Positions 15,459 to 25,058 of a stretch of 64,000 nt of DNA are shown piece by piece; position 1 is the stretch's first letter, and every line of letters begins with the position of its first letter. Made by a program: the position numbers and the translations under genes. Source of the DNA: CAXBNB01 sp049115735. Lineage in GTDB: Bacteria > Bacteroidota > Bacteroidia > Cytophagales > Cyclobacteriaceae. Under the pieces are notes generated by a model. It was not told the origin of the DNA. It saw only the letters and a list, made by a program, of their open reading frames with translations, and did not search any database. The stretch lies in the NCBI GenBank assembly GCA_049115735.1, contig JAGDZP010000005.1:372001-436000 (forward strand), read 5' to 3'.

Positions 15459-16946
15459 ATGAATAAGAGACAATTTATATTCGGTATGCTATTCGCCTCT
15501 TTATTTGGAGGTTTGATAGCCATTGGTGGTTATAAGCTTATGGAGCCAGAGAGCCAGATGAGCCCAATGGCCCTAGAAAATCAGAACGTGAGGTATTCAA
15601 ACTTCACAATGGATACCTCGGAGGTAGTTATACCCCAGGGTTTAAACTTTGTGTTTGCATCCAAGGTGGTTACACCTGCTGTAGTTCATATCAGAACAGT
15701 ATATAGCAATCAACCTAGCTCAAGAGGAAGAAGTCAAGGACCCTTTGATGAGTTTTTCAGAGACTACTTTGATGGCCAAAATCCTCAGGGAAGGCAGTCA
15801 GCAGGATCTGGTTCTGGTGTGATCATTTCAGAAGACGGATACATCATCACCAACAATCATGTCATTGAAAAGGCAGATGAAATTGAGGTACTGCTCAATG
15901 ATAATCAGGTATATAAGGGAAAGGTAATAGGTGCGGATTCGCAAACAGATATTGCTTTGGTGAAGATCGAGGCAGAAAATTTACCTACCGTAAAAATGGG
16001 CGATTCAGATAAGATTCAGATTGGAGAATGGGTATTGGCAGTGGGAAGCCCTTTCGGTGATGATTTTAGATCGACCGTGACAGCTGGAATCGTAAGCGCA
16101 AAAGGTAGAAACATTAACATTATTAGAGATAAAAACAATCTACAAATCGAATCTTTTATCCAAACGGACGCAGTGGTAAACCCTGGAAACTCGGGAGGAC
16201 CATTGGTAAATGCAAGAGGAGAATTGATTGGAATTAATACAGCTATTGCCACTCCAACAGGCACCTATGCGGGCTATTCATTTGCAGTGCCTGCTACTTT
16301 GGTGAAAAAGGTAGTGGCTGATTTGAAGGAGTTTGGTGTAGTGCAGCGAGCATTGCTTGGAATAGGAATTAGAGATGTTACCGCACAACTTAGTGAAGAT
16401 GAAGATTTGGGTGTCTTGGAAGGAGTATATGTTACCGGAGTGCAGTTGGGTAGAGCGGCTGATGAAGCAGGCATTGAGGACGGTGATGTAATTATATCTG
16501 TTGATGACGAGAAGGTAACAAAAACAGCTGAACTTCAGGAAAAGGTAGCTTTGCATCGCCCTGGCGATAAAATTAAAGTAAGATTAGTAAGAGATGGCAA
16601 AGAGAAGACGGTGTTTGCAACCCTGAAGAATACCCTGGGTACTACAAAAACAGTTTCCTCCGCAAACAACTTTGTGGCTGAAGGGGCATCATTTGAAGAT
16701 GTGTCGAAAAGAGACAAAGAGAAATATGAAATTGATGGAGGAGCTAAAGTGGTCAAATTGGAAGATGGTAAGTGGAAAGACGCTGGCTTAAAAGAAGGCT
16801 TTATTATCACCAGTATTGATAAGAGAAAGATTACAGGGGTTGAGGATTTGTCAAGTGCTTTGACCCGTACAAAACCCGGTTCAGGGCTTTTGATTGAGGG
16901 TATTGATTCGGATGGAGATAAGGCCTATTTCGGAATTGGCTGGTAA
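15459..16946 (+). CDS. Do/HtrA family serine protease
   Basis: A 495-residue periplasmic protease/chaperone acting on misfolded envelope proteins. The ATG at 15459 is chosen because it starts directly on a signal anchor (residues 5-27) and follows the -7 box. The trypsin-like domain has the complete triad H134 (TNNHVIEK), D164 (QTDIALV) and S245 (NPGNSGGPL). Two PDZ domains follow (about 315-400 and 415-495). It is a single gene flanked by terminators. It follows hsp20, and the two may both respond to protein-folding stress, though no shared operator is seen. Confidence 0.95.
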   Translation: MNKRQFIFGMLFASLFGGLIAIGGYKLMEPESQMSPMALENQNVRYSNFTMDTSEVVIPQGLNFVFASKVVTPAVVHIRTVYSNQPSSRGRSQGPFDEFFRDYFDGQNPQGRQSAGSGSGVIISEDGYIITNNHVIEKADEIEVLLNDNQVYKGKVIGADSQTDIALVKIEAENLPTVKMGDSDKIQIGEWVLAVGSPFGDDFRSTVTAGIVSAKGRNINIIRDKNNLQIESFIQTDAVVNPGNSGGPLVNARGELIGINTAIATPTGTYAGYSFAVPATLVKKVVADLKEFGVVQRALLGIGIRDVTAQLSEDEDLGVLEGVYVTGVQLGRAADEAGIEDGDVIISVDDEKVTKTAELQEKVALHRPGDKIKVRLVRDGKEKTVFATLKNTLGTTKTVSSANNFVAEGASFEDVSKRDKEKYEIDGGAKVVKLEDGKWKDAGLKEGFIITSIDKRKITGVEDLSSALTRTKPGSGLLIEGIDSDGDKAYFGIGW

Positions 16947-16989
16947 TAGCATTTAGTAGTAAAATCATACATTTCAAATTTCATTTTAG

Positions 16990-17020
16990 AAAAGTCCACC
17001 ATCGGTGGACTTTTTCTTTT
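16990..17020 (+). terminator. terminator of the HtrA gene
   Basis: A perfect stem, aaaagtccacc / ggtggactttt with loop atc, running into a T-rich tract. Confidence 0.9.
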
Positions 17021-17048
17021 TATGCAGGTTTTGGTCAGCTACAAATTG

Positions 17049-17056
17049 TAAATTTG
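17049..17056 (+). promoter_or_regulatory. -7 box of the aldehyde dehydrogenase gene
   Basis: TAAATTTG matches TAnnTTTG 22 bp before the ATG at 17079. A TTTTGG stands upstream at a slightly short spacing (15 bases). Confidence 0.45.
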
Positions 17057-17078
17057 TTTAGACATAAACCACAAGCCC

Positions 17079-18623
17079 ATGAATGATAATTTTGGAATAC
17101 GCGGGGTACTCGAGAGCCTCGATATAGAAGAGGTCAATAACGGCACGTCTACCGGTTCTTACTGGGTAAAGTCCGGCAAAGAGGAACGGACATCCTACTC
17201 ACCTGTTGATGGTAAGGCAATAGCCAAAGTAGATGTTGCAACACCGGATAGCTATGATCATGTGATCAATTCAGCCAACGTGGCTTTCAAAGAATGGCGT
17301 CAGTTACCAGCTCCAAAAAGAGGGGAGGTTGTCAGGCAATTGGGTGATGCGCTGAGGGAAAAGAAAGAGGACCTGAGCAAACTGGTGTCTTATGAAATGG
17401 GCAAGTCTTACCAGGAAGGCCTGGGTGAAGTTCAGGAGATGATAGATATATGTGATTTTGCCGTCGGCCTTTCGAGACAACTCTATGGGTTGAGTATGCA
17501 TTCGGAGCGCCCTGGACATAGAATGTACGAGCAATATCACCCACTAGGGATAGTTGGGATTATTTCAGCCTTTAATTTTCCTGTGGCTGTTTGGGCATGG
17601 AATTCTACACTTGCCTGGGTATGCGGAGACGTTTGTGTTTGGAAGCCTTCCGAGAAAACGCCACTAACGGCGATTGCATGTCAAAAAATTGTCTCCAGAG
17701 TTTTCGAGGAGAATGGTGTACCGGAAGGTGTAAGCAATCTAGTGGTAGGAGATGCAGAAATTGGGCAATTGATGTCAAATGATAAGAGAATTCCACTGAT
17801 ATCAGCTACCGGTTCGACTCGAATGGGCAAGGCTGTTGGAGAGGCTGTCGGAAAAAGATTGGGAAGGTCGTTGCTTGAATTAGGAGGAAACAACGCCATT
17901 ATTATTTCTAAAGAGGCTGACTTGGATATCTCACTGGTGGGTGCAGTTTTTGGAGCTGTAGGTACAGCCGGTCAAAGGTGCACAACTACCAGGCGATTGA
18001 TAATTCATGAAGATATTTTTGATCAGGTCAAACAGAAACTGGTTAATGCATATAGCCAATTGAAAATTGGAAACCCTCTGGACGAAATCAACCATGTAGG
18101 CCCTTTGATTGATAAGCAAGCAGTGTACCAATACAATGAAACCATCGACCAACTAGAAGAACAAGGAGGAACAGCGATAGTAGAATCTGCAGTCCTTGAA
18201 GGAAAAGGTTATGAATCCGGATGCTATGTGAAACCGGCTATTTATGAAGTAGAAAATCATTTTGACATTGTGCAGCAAGAGACATTCGCTCCAATTCTCT
18301 ATATGATAAAATACTCTGATTTGGAAGAGGCCATAGAAATGCAGAACGATGTACCGCAAGGACTTTCTTCAGCAATTATGACCAGGGATATGAGAGAATC
18401 GGAATTGTTTTTATCTCATGCCGGATCAGATTGTGGTATAGCCAACGTGAACATCGGCACCTCTGGAGCGGAGATAGGAGGAGCATTTGGAGGAGAAAAG
18501 GAAACCGGTGGTGGACGAGAGTCAGGTTCAGATGCCTGGAAGGTCTACATGCGCCGACAAACCAACACGATAAATTATTCAAAAGACTTGCCTTTGGCGC
18601 AGGGGATAAAATTTGATCTCTGA
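17079..18623 (+). CDS. ALDH7-type aldehyde dehydrogenase (2-aminoadipic semialdehyde / piperideine-6-carboxylate dehydrogenase)
   Basis: A 514-residue NAD-dependent aldehyde dehydrogenase. The catalytic Cys301 lies in GTAGQRCTTTRR and the general-base Glu267 in LLELGGNNA; the cofactor motif ISATGSTRMG is present. The signatures (HPLGIVGIISAFNFPVAVWAWN, here in part IISAFNFPVAVWAWN, and the ending GGGRESGSDAWKVYMRRQTN in part) are those of the ALDH7 (antiquitin) group, which oxidises 2-aminoadipate-6-semialdehyde in lysine breakdown. No other lysine-catabolic gene is nearby, so the substrate rests on family resemblance. Full length with intact ends. Confidence 0.88.
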   Translation: MNDNFGIRGVLESLDIEEVNNGTSTGSYWVKSGKEERTSYSPVDGKAIAKVDVATPDSYDHVINSANVAFKEWRQLPAPKRGEVVRQLGDALREKKEDLSKLVSYEMGKSYQEGLGEVQEMIDICDFAVGLSRQLYGLSMHSERPGHRMYEQYHPLGIVGIISAFNFPVAVWAWNSTLAWVCGDVCVWKPSEKTPLTAIACQKIVSRVFEENGVPEGVSNLVVGDAEIGQLMSNDKRIPLISATGSTRMGKAVGEAVGKRLGRSLLELGGNNAIIISKEADLDISLVGAVFGAVGTAGQRCTTTRRLIIHEDIFDQVKQKLVNAYSQLKIGNPLDEINHVGPLIDKQAVYQYNETIDQLEEQGGTAIVESAVLEGKGYESGCYVKPAIYEVENHFDIVQQETFAPILYMIKYSDLEEAIEMQNDVPQGLSSAIMTRDMRESELFLSHAGSDCGIANVNIGTSGAEIGGAFGGEKETGGGRESGSDAWKVYMRRQTNTINYSKDLPLAQGIKFDL

Positions 18624-18660
18624 GAATGTTGAGTTCACGTGATGCTTGCCTATCGGACAG

Positions 18661-18697
18661 ACACGCCCAGTCCCGATGTAATCGGGACACGCCCAAT
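18661..18697. repeat. palindrome flanked by a short direct repeat
   Basis: A perfect inverted repeat, gtcccgat-gta-atcgggac (18670-18688), is flanked on both sides by acacgccca. A similar tcccga/tcggga hairpin occurs at 28766. It may act as a terminator of the preceding gene or be a dispersed repeat. Confidence 0.6.
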
Positions 18698-18725
18698 TAA
18701 TTTTTTAAAGTCTTGGTCTGCGACT

Positions 18726-18733
18726 TACCTTTG
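18726..18733 (+). promoter_or_regulatory. -7 box of mfd
   Basis: TACCTTTG fits TAnnTTTG exactly and lies 25 bp before the GTG at 18758. It rules against the upstream TTG (18713) as the start. Confidence 0.55.
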
Positions 18734-18757
18734 CAGCCTTGTGAAAAATCAGGGAAG

Positions 18758-21700
18758 GTGAAAGGGAGAGACTTATTAAAGCTTTTTAAATCTGAAAGTA
18801 ACATCATCGGATTGGCGGAGGTGGCCAAGCCGAATGAGGCAAGGAATGTCCAGGTGAAAGGCCTGGTCGGTAGCCTCGACGCTGTGGTGGCATCTTCTGT
18901 GTATGGCATAAACCACCAAAACCATATTTTCGTGTTGCACGAAAAGGAGGAAGCTGCCTACTTTCACAACGATCTGCAAAACCTTTTCGGCGATAAGGAA
19001 ATCTTATTCTTTCCATCTTCATACAAGAGGCCCTACGAGTTTGAAGAAACGGAAAATGCCAACATTCTGATGCGGGCAGAGATCCTAAACAGGATCAATC
19101 ACAAGTCGTCTTCCGGGGAGCTCATAGTTACCTATCCTGAGGCGCTCACTGAAAAGGTGATCAATAAAAAGTCATTGGTCGAAAACACCTGGACCGCAAA
19201 AGTTGGCGAGTCGGTAGATGCGGAGTTTCTCGGTGAATTGTTTTTAACTTATGGATTCGTTCAGGATGATTTTGTTTATGAGCCAGGTCAGTTTGCCATA
19301 CGCGGGGGCATCATAGACATTTATTCTTATGCGGGAGAATTACCAGCAAGGATAGAACTTTTTGGGGATGAAATAGAGAGCATTAGAACTTTCGATCCGG
19401 AAACTCAGCTTTCCAATGAGAGCCTAAAAGAGGTGAACATTATTCCCAATGTTCAGACGAAGCTTTTGGAGGAAAAAAGGGAGTCGTTTTTCGATTTCAT
19501 CCCGAACAATTCCAAGCTGTGGATAAAGGACTATCAGCAGGTGTTGGATGTAATTGATAAGTACTATGATAGGGCTAATGAAAGTTTTGAAACCATTTTG
19601 GAATCGAGCGGGAATACCGGAGTTTTTAAGCCGGATTACCTTTTTGAAACTCGGCAGTCGTTTGTTTCTTCTATTGATAAATATGTCAAAATAGAATTTG
19701 GCAATAGATTCTATCTCGATTCACAGCATGTGTTTCATTTTGATGCTTCTGCCCAGCCTGCATTCGGTAAGAATTTCGACCTGATCACTCAATCCCTTGA
19801 AGATTATCAGCAGCAGGACTACACCACCATTGTAGCTTCAGAATCGGAAAAACCAATCAACCAACTCGAGTCCATTTTCGAAGAGATAAATCCTTATATT
19901 AAGTTCAGCAGTCTTTTTATAGGCCTGAGAGAAGGGTTTATTGATAACCAAACCAGAATCGCTTGTTATACTGACCATCAGCTCTTTGAGCGGTTTCACA
20001 GGTATAAGATTCGAAAGAAACATTCCAAGTCTAAGGCTATTACGCTAAAGGAACTGCGCACGCTTTCAACCGGAGACTTTGTAGTGCATGTTGATCATGG
20101 AATCGGGCGATTTGCCGGTATGGATACCATTGAGGTGAATGGCAACAAGCAGGAGGCTATTCGTCTGGTGTATCGGGACAATGATCTTTTGTATATAAGT
20201 ATCCACGCCCTGCACAAGATATCAAAGTATAGTGGCAAGGAGACAGAGGCGCCTATAGTAAATAAGCTTGGATCACCGGAATGGGAGAACAAGAAAAAGA
20301 AGGTAAAGAAGAAGGTAATAGATATTGCCAAAGATCTGATAGCCTTATATGCCAAGAGAAAAGCTGCTCCCGGATTTGCATATGATAATGATAGCTATCT
20401 GCAGGCGGAGCTGGAAACCTCCTTTATCTATGAGGATACACCCGATCAGGCATTGGCATCAGAAAGTGTAAAAGAGGATATGCAAAAACCACATCCAATG
20501 GATCGATTGGTTTGCGGTGATGTTGGTTTTGGCAAAACGGAGGTAGCTATCAGGGCAGCTTTTAAAGCGGTGGTCAATGGCAAACAGGTGGCGGTTTTGG
20601 TGCCGACCACAATCCTGGCAATGCAGCACTTTCATACTTTCAAAGAAAGATTGAAAGGCTTTCCAGTAGAAGTGGACTATGTCAATCGATTTCGCTCAAC
20701 TAAGGAAGTTAAAGGTATTCTGGAAAAGGTTAAAAGCAGAAAACTAGACATACTGATAGGAACACACCGAATCGCTAACAAGGATGTAGAATTTAAGGAT
20801 CTGGGTTTGCTTGTTATTGATGAAGAACAAAAGTTTGGTGTTAAGGTAAAAGACAAACTTAAGGAGATAAAAGTAAATGTGGATACATTAACACTGACTG
20901 CCACTCCAATTCCTAGAACTTTGCATTTTTCCTTGATGGGTGCGCGTGACTTAAGTGTGATTGCAACTCCACCTCCCAATAGGCAACCAGTAACGACTGA
21001 AATTCATGTTTTCAATGAAGCAATTACTCGAGATGCCATCAGTTTTGAATTGCGTAGAGGGGGACAGGTCTTTTTTGTTCACAATCGTATCGCTGATATT
21101 GAAAGCATAGCTAACATCATATACAAGTTGGTGCCGGATGCCAGAATAGGTGTAGCACACGGCCAGATGGATGGCGCCAGGCTGGAGAAAACTATGCTCA
21201 AATTCATAGAAGGTGAATATGATGTACTGGTATCCACCAACATTATAGAATCCGGCCTAGACATACCCAATGCCAACACTATCATCATCAATAGTGCTCA
21301 AAACTTTGGTTTATCTGATTTACACCAAATGAGAGGGCGTGTTGGTCGTTCAAACAAAAAGGCCTTCTGCTACCTATTCACTCCCCCTACCTCAAGCCTT
21401 TCCTCTGATTCCAGAAAAAGATTGAGTGCACTCGAAGAGTTTTCCGACCTGGGTGATGGATTCAAAGTGGCTATGCGGGATTTGGATATTCGGGGAGCAG
21501 GAAATCTGCTGGGTGGAGAACAGAGTGGTTTCATTTCTGACATAGGCTTTGATATGTATCACAAGATTTTGGATGATGCCATCCAGGATTTGAAGCAGAA
21601 TGAATTCAAGGATCTGTTTGAAAGTGAAGTGTCTGAAAAAGCTAAAGAACTGGTTCGAGACTGTGTGATCGAAACAGATTTGGAGATACTTATCCCGGAG

Positions 21701-22123
21701 GATTATGTAAAAAACATTACCGAGCGTTTGAGCCTTTATACTCAAATAGACAACATTAAGGATCAGAAGGAACTGGATGAATTTGTGAAGTCGGTAGAGG
21801 ACCGCTTTGGTAAACTGCCCAAGGAAGTTGTTGACCTTTTTAAGACAGTTCGACTAAGATGGCTTGCCATTGAACTAGGATTTGAAAAGCTTTCCCTTAA
21901 AGGTGGCAAGATGAAATGCAACTTTTTGCCGTCGGACAATGAGGAGTATTTTAATTCTGACACCTTCGGAAAAATACTCGGCTATGTGCAAGCAAATAGT
22001 AAGTCCTGTCAGCTGAAGGAACTAAAAGACAAGCTGCTGCTGATCATGACCGGAGTGACCTCAATAGATAAAGGAGTGGAGGTCTTGGGAAATGTATCTT
22101 CCAAACTGACCTTGCAATCTTAA
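18758..22123 (+). CDS. mfd: transcription-repair coupling factor Mfd
   Basis: An 1121-residue ATPase that removes RNA polymerase stalled at DNA damage and recruits UvrA. The GTG at 18758 is preferred over a TTG at 18713, which would overlap the promoter. Domain order fits Mfd: UvrB-like N-terminal part (FVYEPGQFAIRGGIIDIYS), the RNA-polymerase interaction domain (GDFVVHVDHGIGRFAGM), SF2 helicase with Walker A GDVGFGKTEVA and the DEEQ box, translocase motif TATPIPRTLHFSLMGARD, helicase-C (STNIIESGLDIPNANT, HQMRGRVGRS), and the C-terminal TRCF domain (RDLDIRGAGNLLG precedes it). It is monocistronic. Confidence 0.97.
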   Translation: MKGRDLLKLFKSESNIIGLAEVAKPNEARNVQVKGLVGSLDAVVASSVYGINHQNHIFVLHEKEEAAYFHNDLQNLFGDKEILFFPSSYKRPYEFEETENANILMRAEILNRINHKSSSGELIVTYPEALTEKVINKKSLVENTWTAKVGESVDAEFLGELFLTYGFVQDDFVYEPGQFAIRGGIIDIYSYAGELPARIELFGDEIESIRTFDPETQLSNESLKEVNIIPNVQTKLLEEKRESFFDFIPNNSKLWIKDYQQVLDVIDKYYDRANESFETILESSGNTGVFKPDYLFETRQSFVSSIDKYVKIEFGNRFYLDSQHVFHFDASAQPAFGKNFDLITQSLEDYQQQDYTTIVASESEKPINQLESIFEEINPYIKFSSLFIGLREGFIDNQTRIACYTDHQLFERFHRYKIRKKHSKSKAITLKELRTLSTGDFVVHVDHGIGRFAGMDTIEVNGNKQEAIRLVYRDNDLLYISIHALHKISKYSGKETEAPIVNKLGSPEWENKKKKVKKKVIDIAKDLIALYAKRKAAPGFAYDNDSYLQAELETSFIYEDTPDQALASESVKEDMQKPHPMDRLVCGDVGFGKTEVAIRAAFKAVVNGKQVAVLVPTTILAMQHFHTFKERLKGFPVEVDYVNRFRSTKEVKGILEKVKSRKLDILIGTHRIANKDVEFKDLGLLVIDEEQKFGVKVKDKLKEIKVNVDTLTLTATPIPRTLHFSLMGARDLSVIATPPPNRQPVTTEIHVFNEAITRDAISFELRRGGQVFFVHNRIADIESIANIIYKLVPDARIGVAHGQMDGARLEKTMLKFIEGEYDVLVSTNIIESGLDIPNANTIIINSAQNFGLSDLHQMRGRVGRSNKKAFCYLFTPPTSSLSSDSRKRLSALEEFSDLGDGFKVAMRDLDIRGAGNLLGGEQSGFISDIGFDMYHKILDDAIQDLKQNEFKDLFESEVSEKAKELVRDCVIETDLEILIPEDYVKNITERLSLYTQIDNIKDQKELDEFVKSVEDRFGKLPKEVVDLFKTVRLRWLAIELGFEKLSLKGGKMKCNFLPSDNEEYFNSDTFGKILGYVQANSKSCQLKELKDKLLLIMTGVTSIDKGVEVLGNVSSKLTLQS

Positions 22124-22242
22124 CTAGCATGGTAAATAGCTTGCTGTCAGCTCTGTTGGCGAGCCTCTATTTGCAAAACCATAGGCGAGATACCACGTAT
22201 TGCTAAATGTTTTTCCCTAATTTTGGGATTCACAAACAATGA

Positions 22243-22611
22243 ATGATTAATTCAAAGGCCATAGGAACAAGCGTTAAGATAAAAATCAGTGCCTGGATTT
22301 TGATGTCAATGGTATTGATGACCATTGTCCCATTCAACCTTCTTCACGATCATGAGGAAGAATTGGCTTTAGAACAATCTGTAGAAGTTGAAGATCACGG
22401 CTCATGTGATCATGAGTTTCACCTGGCAGAAGAACATGAACTCTGTTTACTTTGCCATTTTGTTTTTATCCCAAGCTATGAGCTTTCCACCAGTCTCGAT
22501 TTGGAAGCTGTTCAGACCAGACTGCTGAAGCTTCAAAATGGAGATTATGATAGTCAATATCATTTCCTATCTGTTTATTCTATCCTTAATAAAGGTTCTC
22601 CATTGGCGTAA
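22243..22611 (+). CDS. small His/Cys-rich membrane-anchored protein
   Basis: A 122-residue protein with one N-terminal hydrophobic segment (about residues 17-34), then a His/Glu/Cys-rich stretch (LLHDHEEELALEQSVEVED, CDHEFHLAEEHELCLLCHF). The clustering of His, Glu and Cys suggests transition-metal binding. It is not a family I can name with confidence. It lies 67 bp before a TonB receptor gene on the same strand, with a short gap that suggests co-transcription. Inference: a periplasmic metal-binding accessory of that receptor. Confidence 0.65.
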   Translation: MINSKAIGTSVKIKISAWILMSMVLMTIVPFNLLHDHEEELALEQSVEVEDHGSCDHEFHLAEEHELCLLCHFVFIPSYELSTSLDLEAVQTRLLKLQNGDYDSQYHFLSVYSILNKGSPLA

Positions 22612-22678
22612 GCCGTCAACCCACAAATATTTGAGAACCACATTTTCTGAAGCAATCGGAAAATGAACATCAACAAAC

Positions 22679-25054
22679 ATGAGTAAAATATCAAAGTGCA
22701 TGTTCACTTTGGTGTTGGTTTTATTCTATGGTATCCTGTTTGGGCAACAAGAGAATTGTCATTCATCCTTGTTCGGTCAGATTATCGATGAGCATGACCA
22801 ATCACCACTGGAGTATGCCAGTATATATATAAAGGAGCTGAAGCGAGGCGTGACTGCTGATGCAGAGGGGAACTATACCATCAGCGGGCTATGCCCTGCT
22901 GAATATACTATCGAGGTGCGGCATATTGGCTGTAATCCGCGGGTAGTACTCGTTGATGTTAAAGGAAACTCAAAACGACATTTCCACTTGGAACATCACC
23001 TAGAGGAACTTCAAGAGATAATATTTGTGGGAGAAGGTGCTCAGCATGACAAGGAAGCTTTTTCGAAAACCCTAACCAGTAGTGAGATAGAAGAGGCCAG
23101 GGGTAAATCCTTGGGTGAATCGCTAAAAAACCTAAGTGGCGTCAACAGTCTACAGACCGGGCCTACGATATCCAAGCCGGTGATTCAGGGCTTGCACAGC
23201 AATAGAATCCTTATTCTGAACAATGGTATCAGACAGGAAGGCCAGCAGTGGGGCCAGGAGCATGCTCCTGAAATCGACCCCTTTGCAGCATCCGATTTCT
23301 CTGTGGTCAAAGGTGCTTCGGCTGTTAAATATGGTGCAGACGCTATTGGAGGTGTCGTTTTGGTGGAACCTGCCCCGCTGTTGAGGGACAAGGGATTTAA
23401 AGGAGAAGCTGGAATAGTAGGTAACTCTAGCAATAGACAAGGAACTCTTCATGCTCAAGTTGAAGGCGGAAAAGAAGGTGGCTTTGGATGGAGAATACAA
23501 AGTTCTGCCAAGAAAGGTGGTGATGCGAAAGCAGCCAACTATCGCTTGTCCAATACAGGTATTGAAGAGAAAAACATCTCTACTGCTTTTGGTATCAATA
23601 GGGAAAAGTTTGGCCTTGAATTGTACTACAGTCATTTTGATGCTGATATTGCCATCCTGCGGAGTGCCCATGTGGGCAACCAGCAGGATTTGCTGAATGC
23701 CATCAACAACGATGTGCCTTCTTATGTCGAGGAGTTCAGCTATAAGATTGACAATCCACGCCAGGAGGTGAGGCATGACTTGCTGAAGCTGAGCGGACGC
23801 TGGAAGGTCGACTGCCTGGGTGAATTGAAGTTGAAATATGGTTTTCAAAGTAACAACCGTAAGGAATATGACCGACGAAGGGGCCAGAATTTTAACCGAC
23901 CATCCATCTTGCTCGGCATAAATACCCATACAATTGACCTGGAATTGAAGCATCGACCAATTGGCAGCTTCATTGGAGACATTGGAATCAGTTCGACTTT
24001 TCAAAGGAATAAGAATAAGGAAGGAACAAACGCAAGTTTTTTGATTCCTGACTATAAAAACTTTGGAATAGGACTGTACGCTATTGAGCGCTATGTCAAA
24101 GAAGATTGGGAGTTGGAAATGGGTCTGCGCTTTGATCATAAAAAGCTGAGTCCACTGGTATTCAATGCATCGAGGGAGCTACTCGAACCAAATTATTCAT
24201 TCAACAATATGGTCGCTTCGATTTCGGCAGAGAGGAGGCTAGGTGATAAGCTCAAGCTGATGGGAAATCTGTCAACTGCCTGGCGACCACCACATGTGAG
24301 CGAGCTATTTAGCAATGGACTGCATCATGGTGCGGCAAGTATTGAATACGGCCTGTTAGTGGGTAAGGGAATTCTTTCTCCATCGCTGAACAGCGATGTT
24401 ATTCCAACCGAAAAAGCGTTGAAAGTAGAATCTGGGTTGGAATACAGTAGTGGAAAGTTGAGTTGGGAAGCCAGTGTTTTTTACAATCAGGTAGGTGATT
24501 TCATTTTCTTGAGGCCAGAAAGCATGAAGCTGACCATACGCGGCTACTTTCCAGAAATGCAGTATAACACCACGGATGCCCGCTTTGTTGGATTGGATGC
24601 CAAAGTCAATTACGAACATACTGAGAACTGGAGCTATTCAGGAAAACTTTCGATTCTTAGAGCAGATGATTTGAACAGTAGTGGTGATTTGATCAACATT
24701 CCTGCAAACAGTTTTAGGAATGCGGTTACCTATGAGAATTCCTCACTGGTGGGCATTAAGAACTTGTATTTTACTGTAGAAACATTCACTGTATCCAGGC
24801 AAAACAATGCCCCCATTGTCTTCATTGATTTTGAAAGCAATGAACCACCGGCTCAGACTTTTGATTACAAAGAAGCGCCGGATGGTTACACACTCGTAAA
24901 TTTTCACTCAGGAATTGAGTTTGACAAATTCAAACTTGGATTCTCAGTTGAGAATTTATTAAACAAATCCTATCGGGACTATATGAACAGGTTCCGATAT
25001 TTTGCCGATGATCTCGGCATCAATTACACAATTAGAATATTTTATAACTTTTAA
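22679..25054 (+). CDS. TonB-dependent outer-membrane receptor with carboxypeptidase-like N-terminal domain
   Basis: A 791-residue protein with a signal peptide (1-22, ending LFGQ), a CarboxypepD-regulatory-like domain (about 28-110, EYASIYIKELKRGVTADAEG), a plug domain (LSGVNSLQTGPTISKPVIQG, SVVKGASAVKYGADAIGG) and a 22-stranded barrel ending in Phe (YTIRIFYNF). The plug segment QQWGQEHAPEIDP resembles that of zinc and copper receptors (ZnuD-like). With the His/Cys-rich protein upstream and an acidic lipoprotein downstream, transition-metal uptake is the best guess, but the ligand is not proven by the sequence. Confidence 0.9.
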   Translation: MSKISKCMFTLVLVLFYGILFGQQENCHSSLFGQIIDEHDQSPLEYASIYIKELKRGVTADAEGNYTISGLCPAEYTIEVRHIGCNPRVVLVDVKGNSKRHFHLEHHLEELQEIIFVGEGAQHDKEAFSKTLTSSEIEEARGKSLGESLKNLSGVNSLQTGPTISKPVIQGLHSNRILILNNGIRQEGQQWGQEHAPEIDPFAASDFSVVKGASAVKYGADAIGGVVLVEPAPLLRDKGFKGEAGIVGNSSNRQGTLHAQVEGGKEGGFGWRIQSSAKKGGDAKAANYRLSNTGIEEKNISTAFGINREKFGLELYYSHFDADIAILRSAHVGNQQDLLNAINNDVPSYVEEFSYKIDNPRQEVRHDLLKLSGRWKVDCLGELKLKYGFQSNNRKEYDRRRGQNFNRPSILLGINTHTIDLELKHRPIGSFIGDIGISSTFQRNKNKEGTNASFLIPDYKNFGIGLYAIERYVKEDWELEMGLRFDHKKLSPLVFNASRELLEPNYSFNNMVASISAERRLGDKLKLMGNLSTAWRPPHVSELFSNGLHHGAASIEYGLLVGKGILSPSLNSDVIPTEKALKVESGLEYSSGKLSWEASVFYNQVGDFIFLRPESMKLTIRGYFPEMQYNTTDARFVGLDAKVNYEHTENWSYSGKLSILRADDLNSSGDLINIPANSFRNAVTYENSSLVGIKNLYFTVETFTVSRQNNAPIVFIDFESNEPPAQTFDYKEAPDGYTLVNFHSGIEFDKFKLGFSVENLLNKSYRDYMNRFRYFADDLGINYTIRIFYNF

Positions 25055-25058
25055 GAAA

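Noticed and set aside
23150..24139. Long (329-codon) minus-strand frame within the TonB receptor
   Set aside because: It is antisense to an intact receptor with conserved plug and barrel, and the frame has no recognisable protein features.
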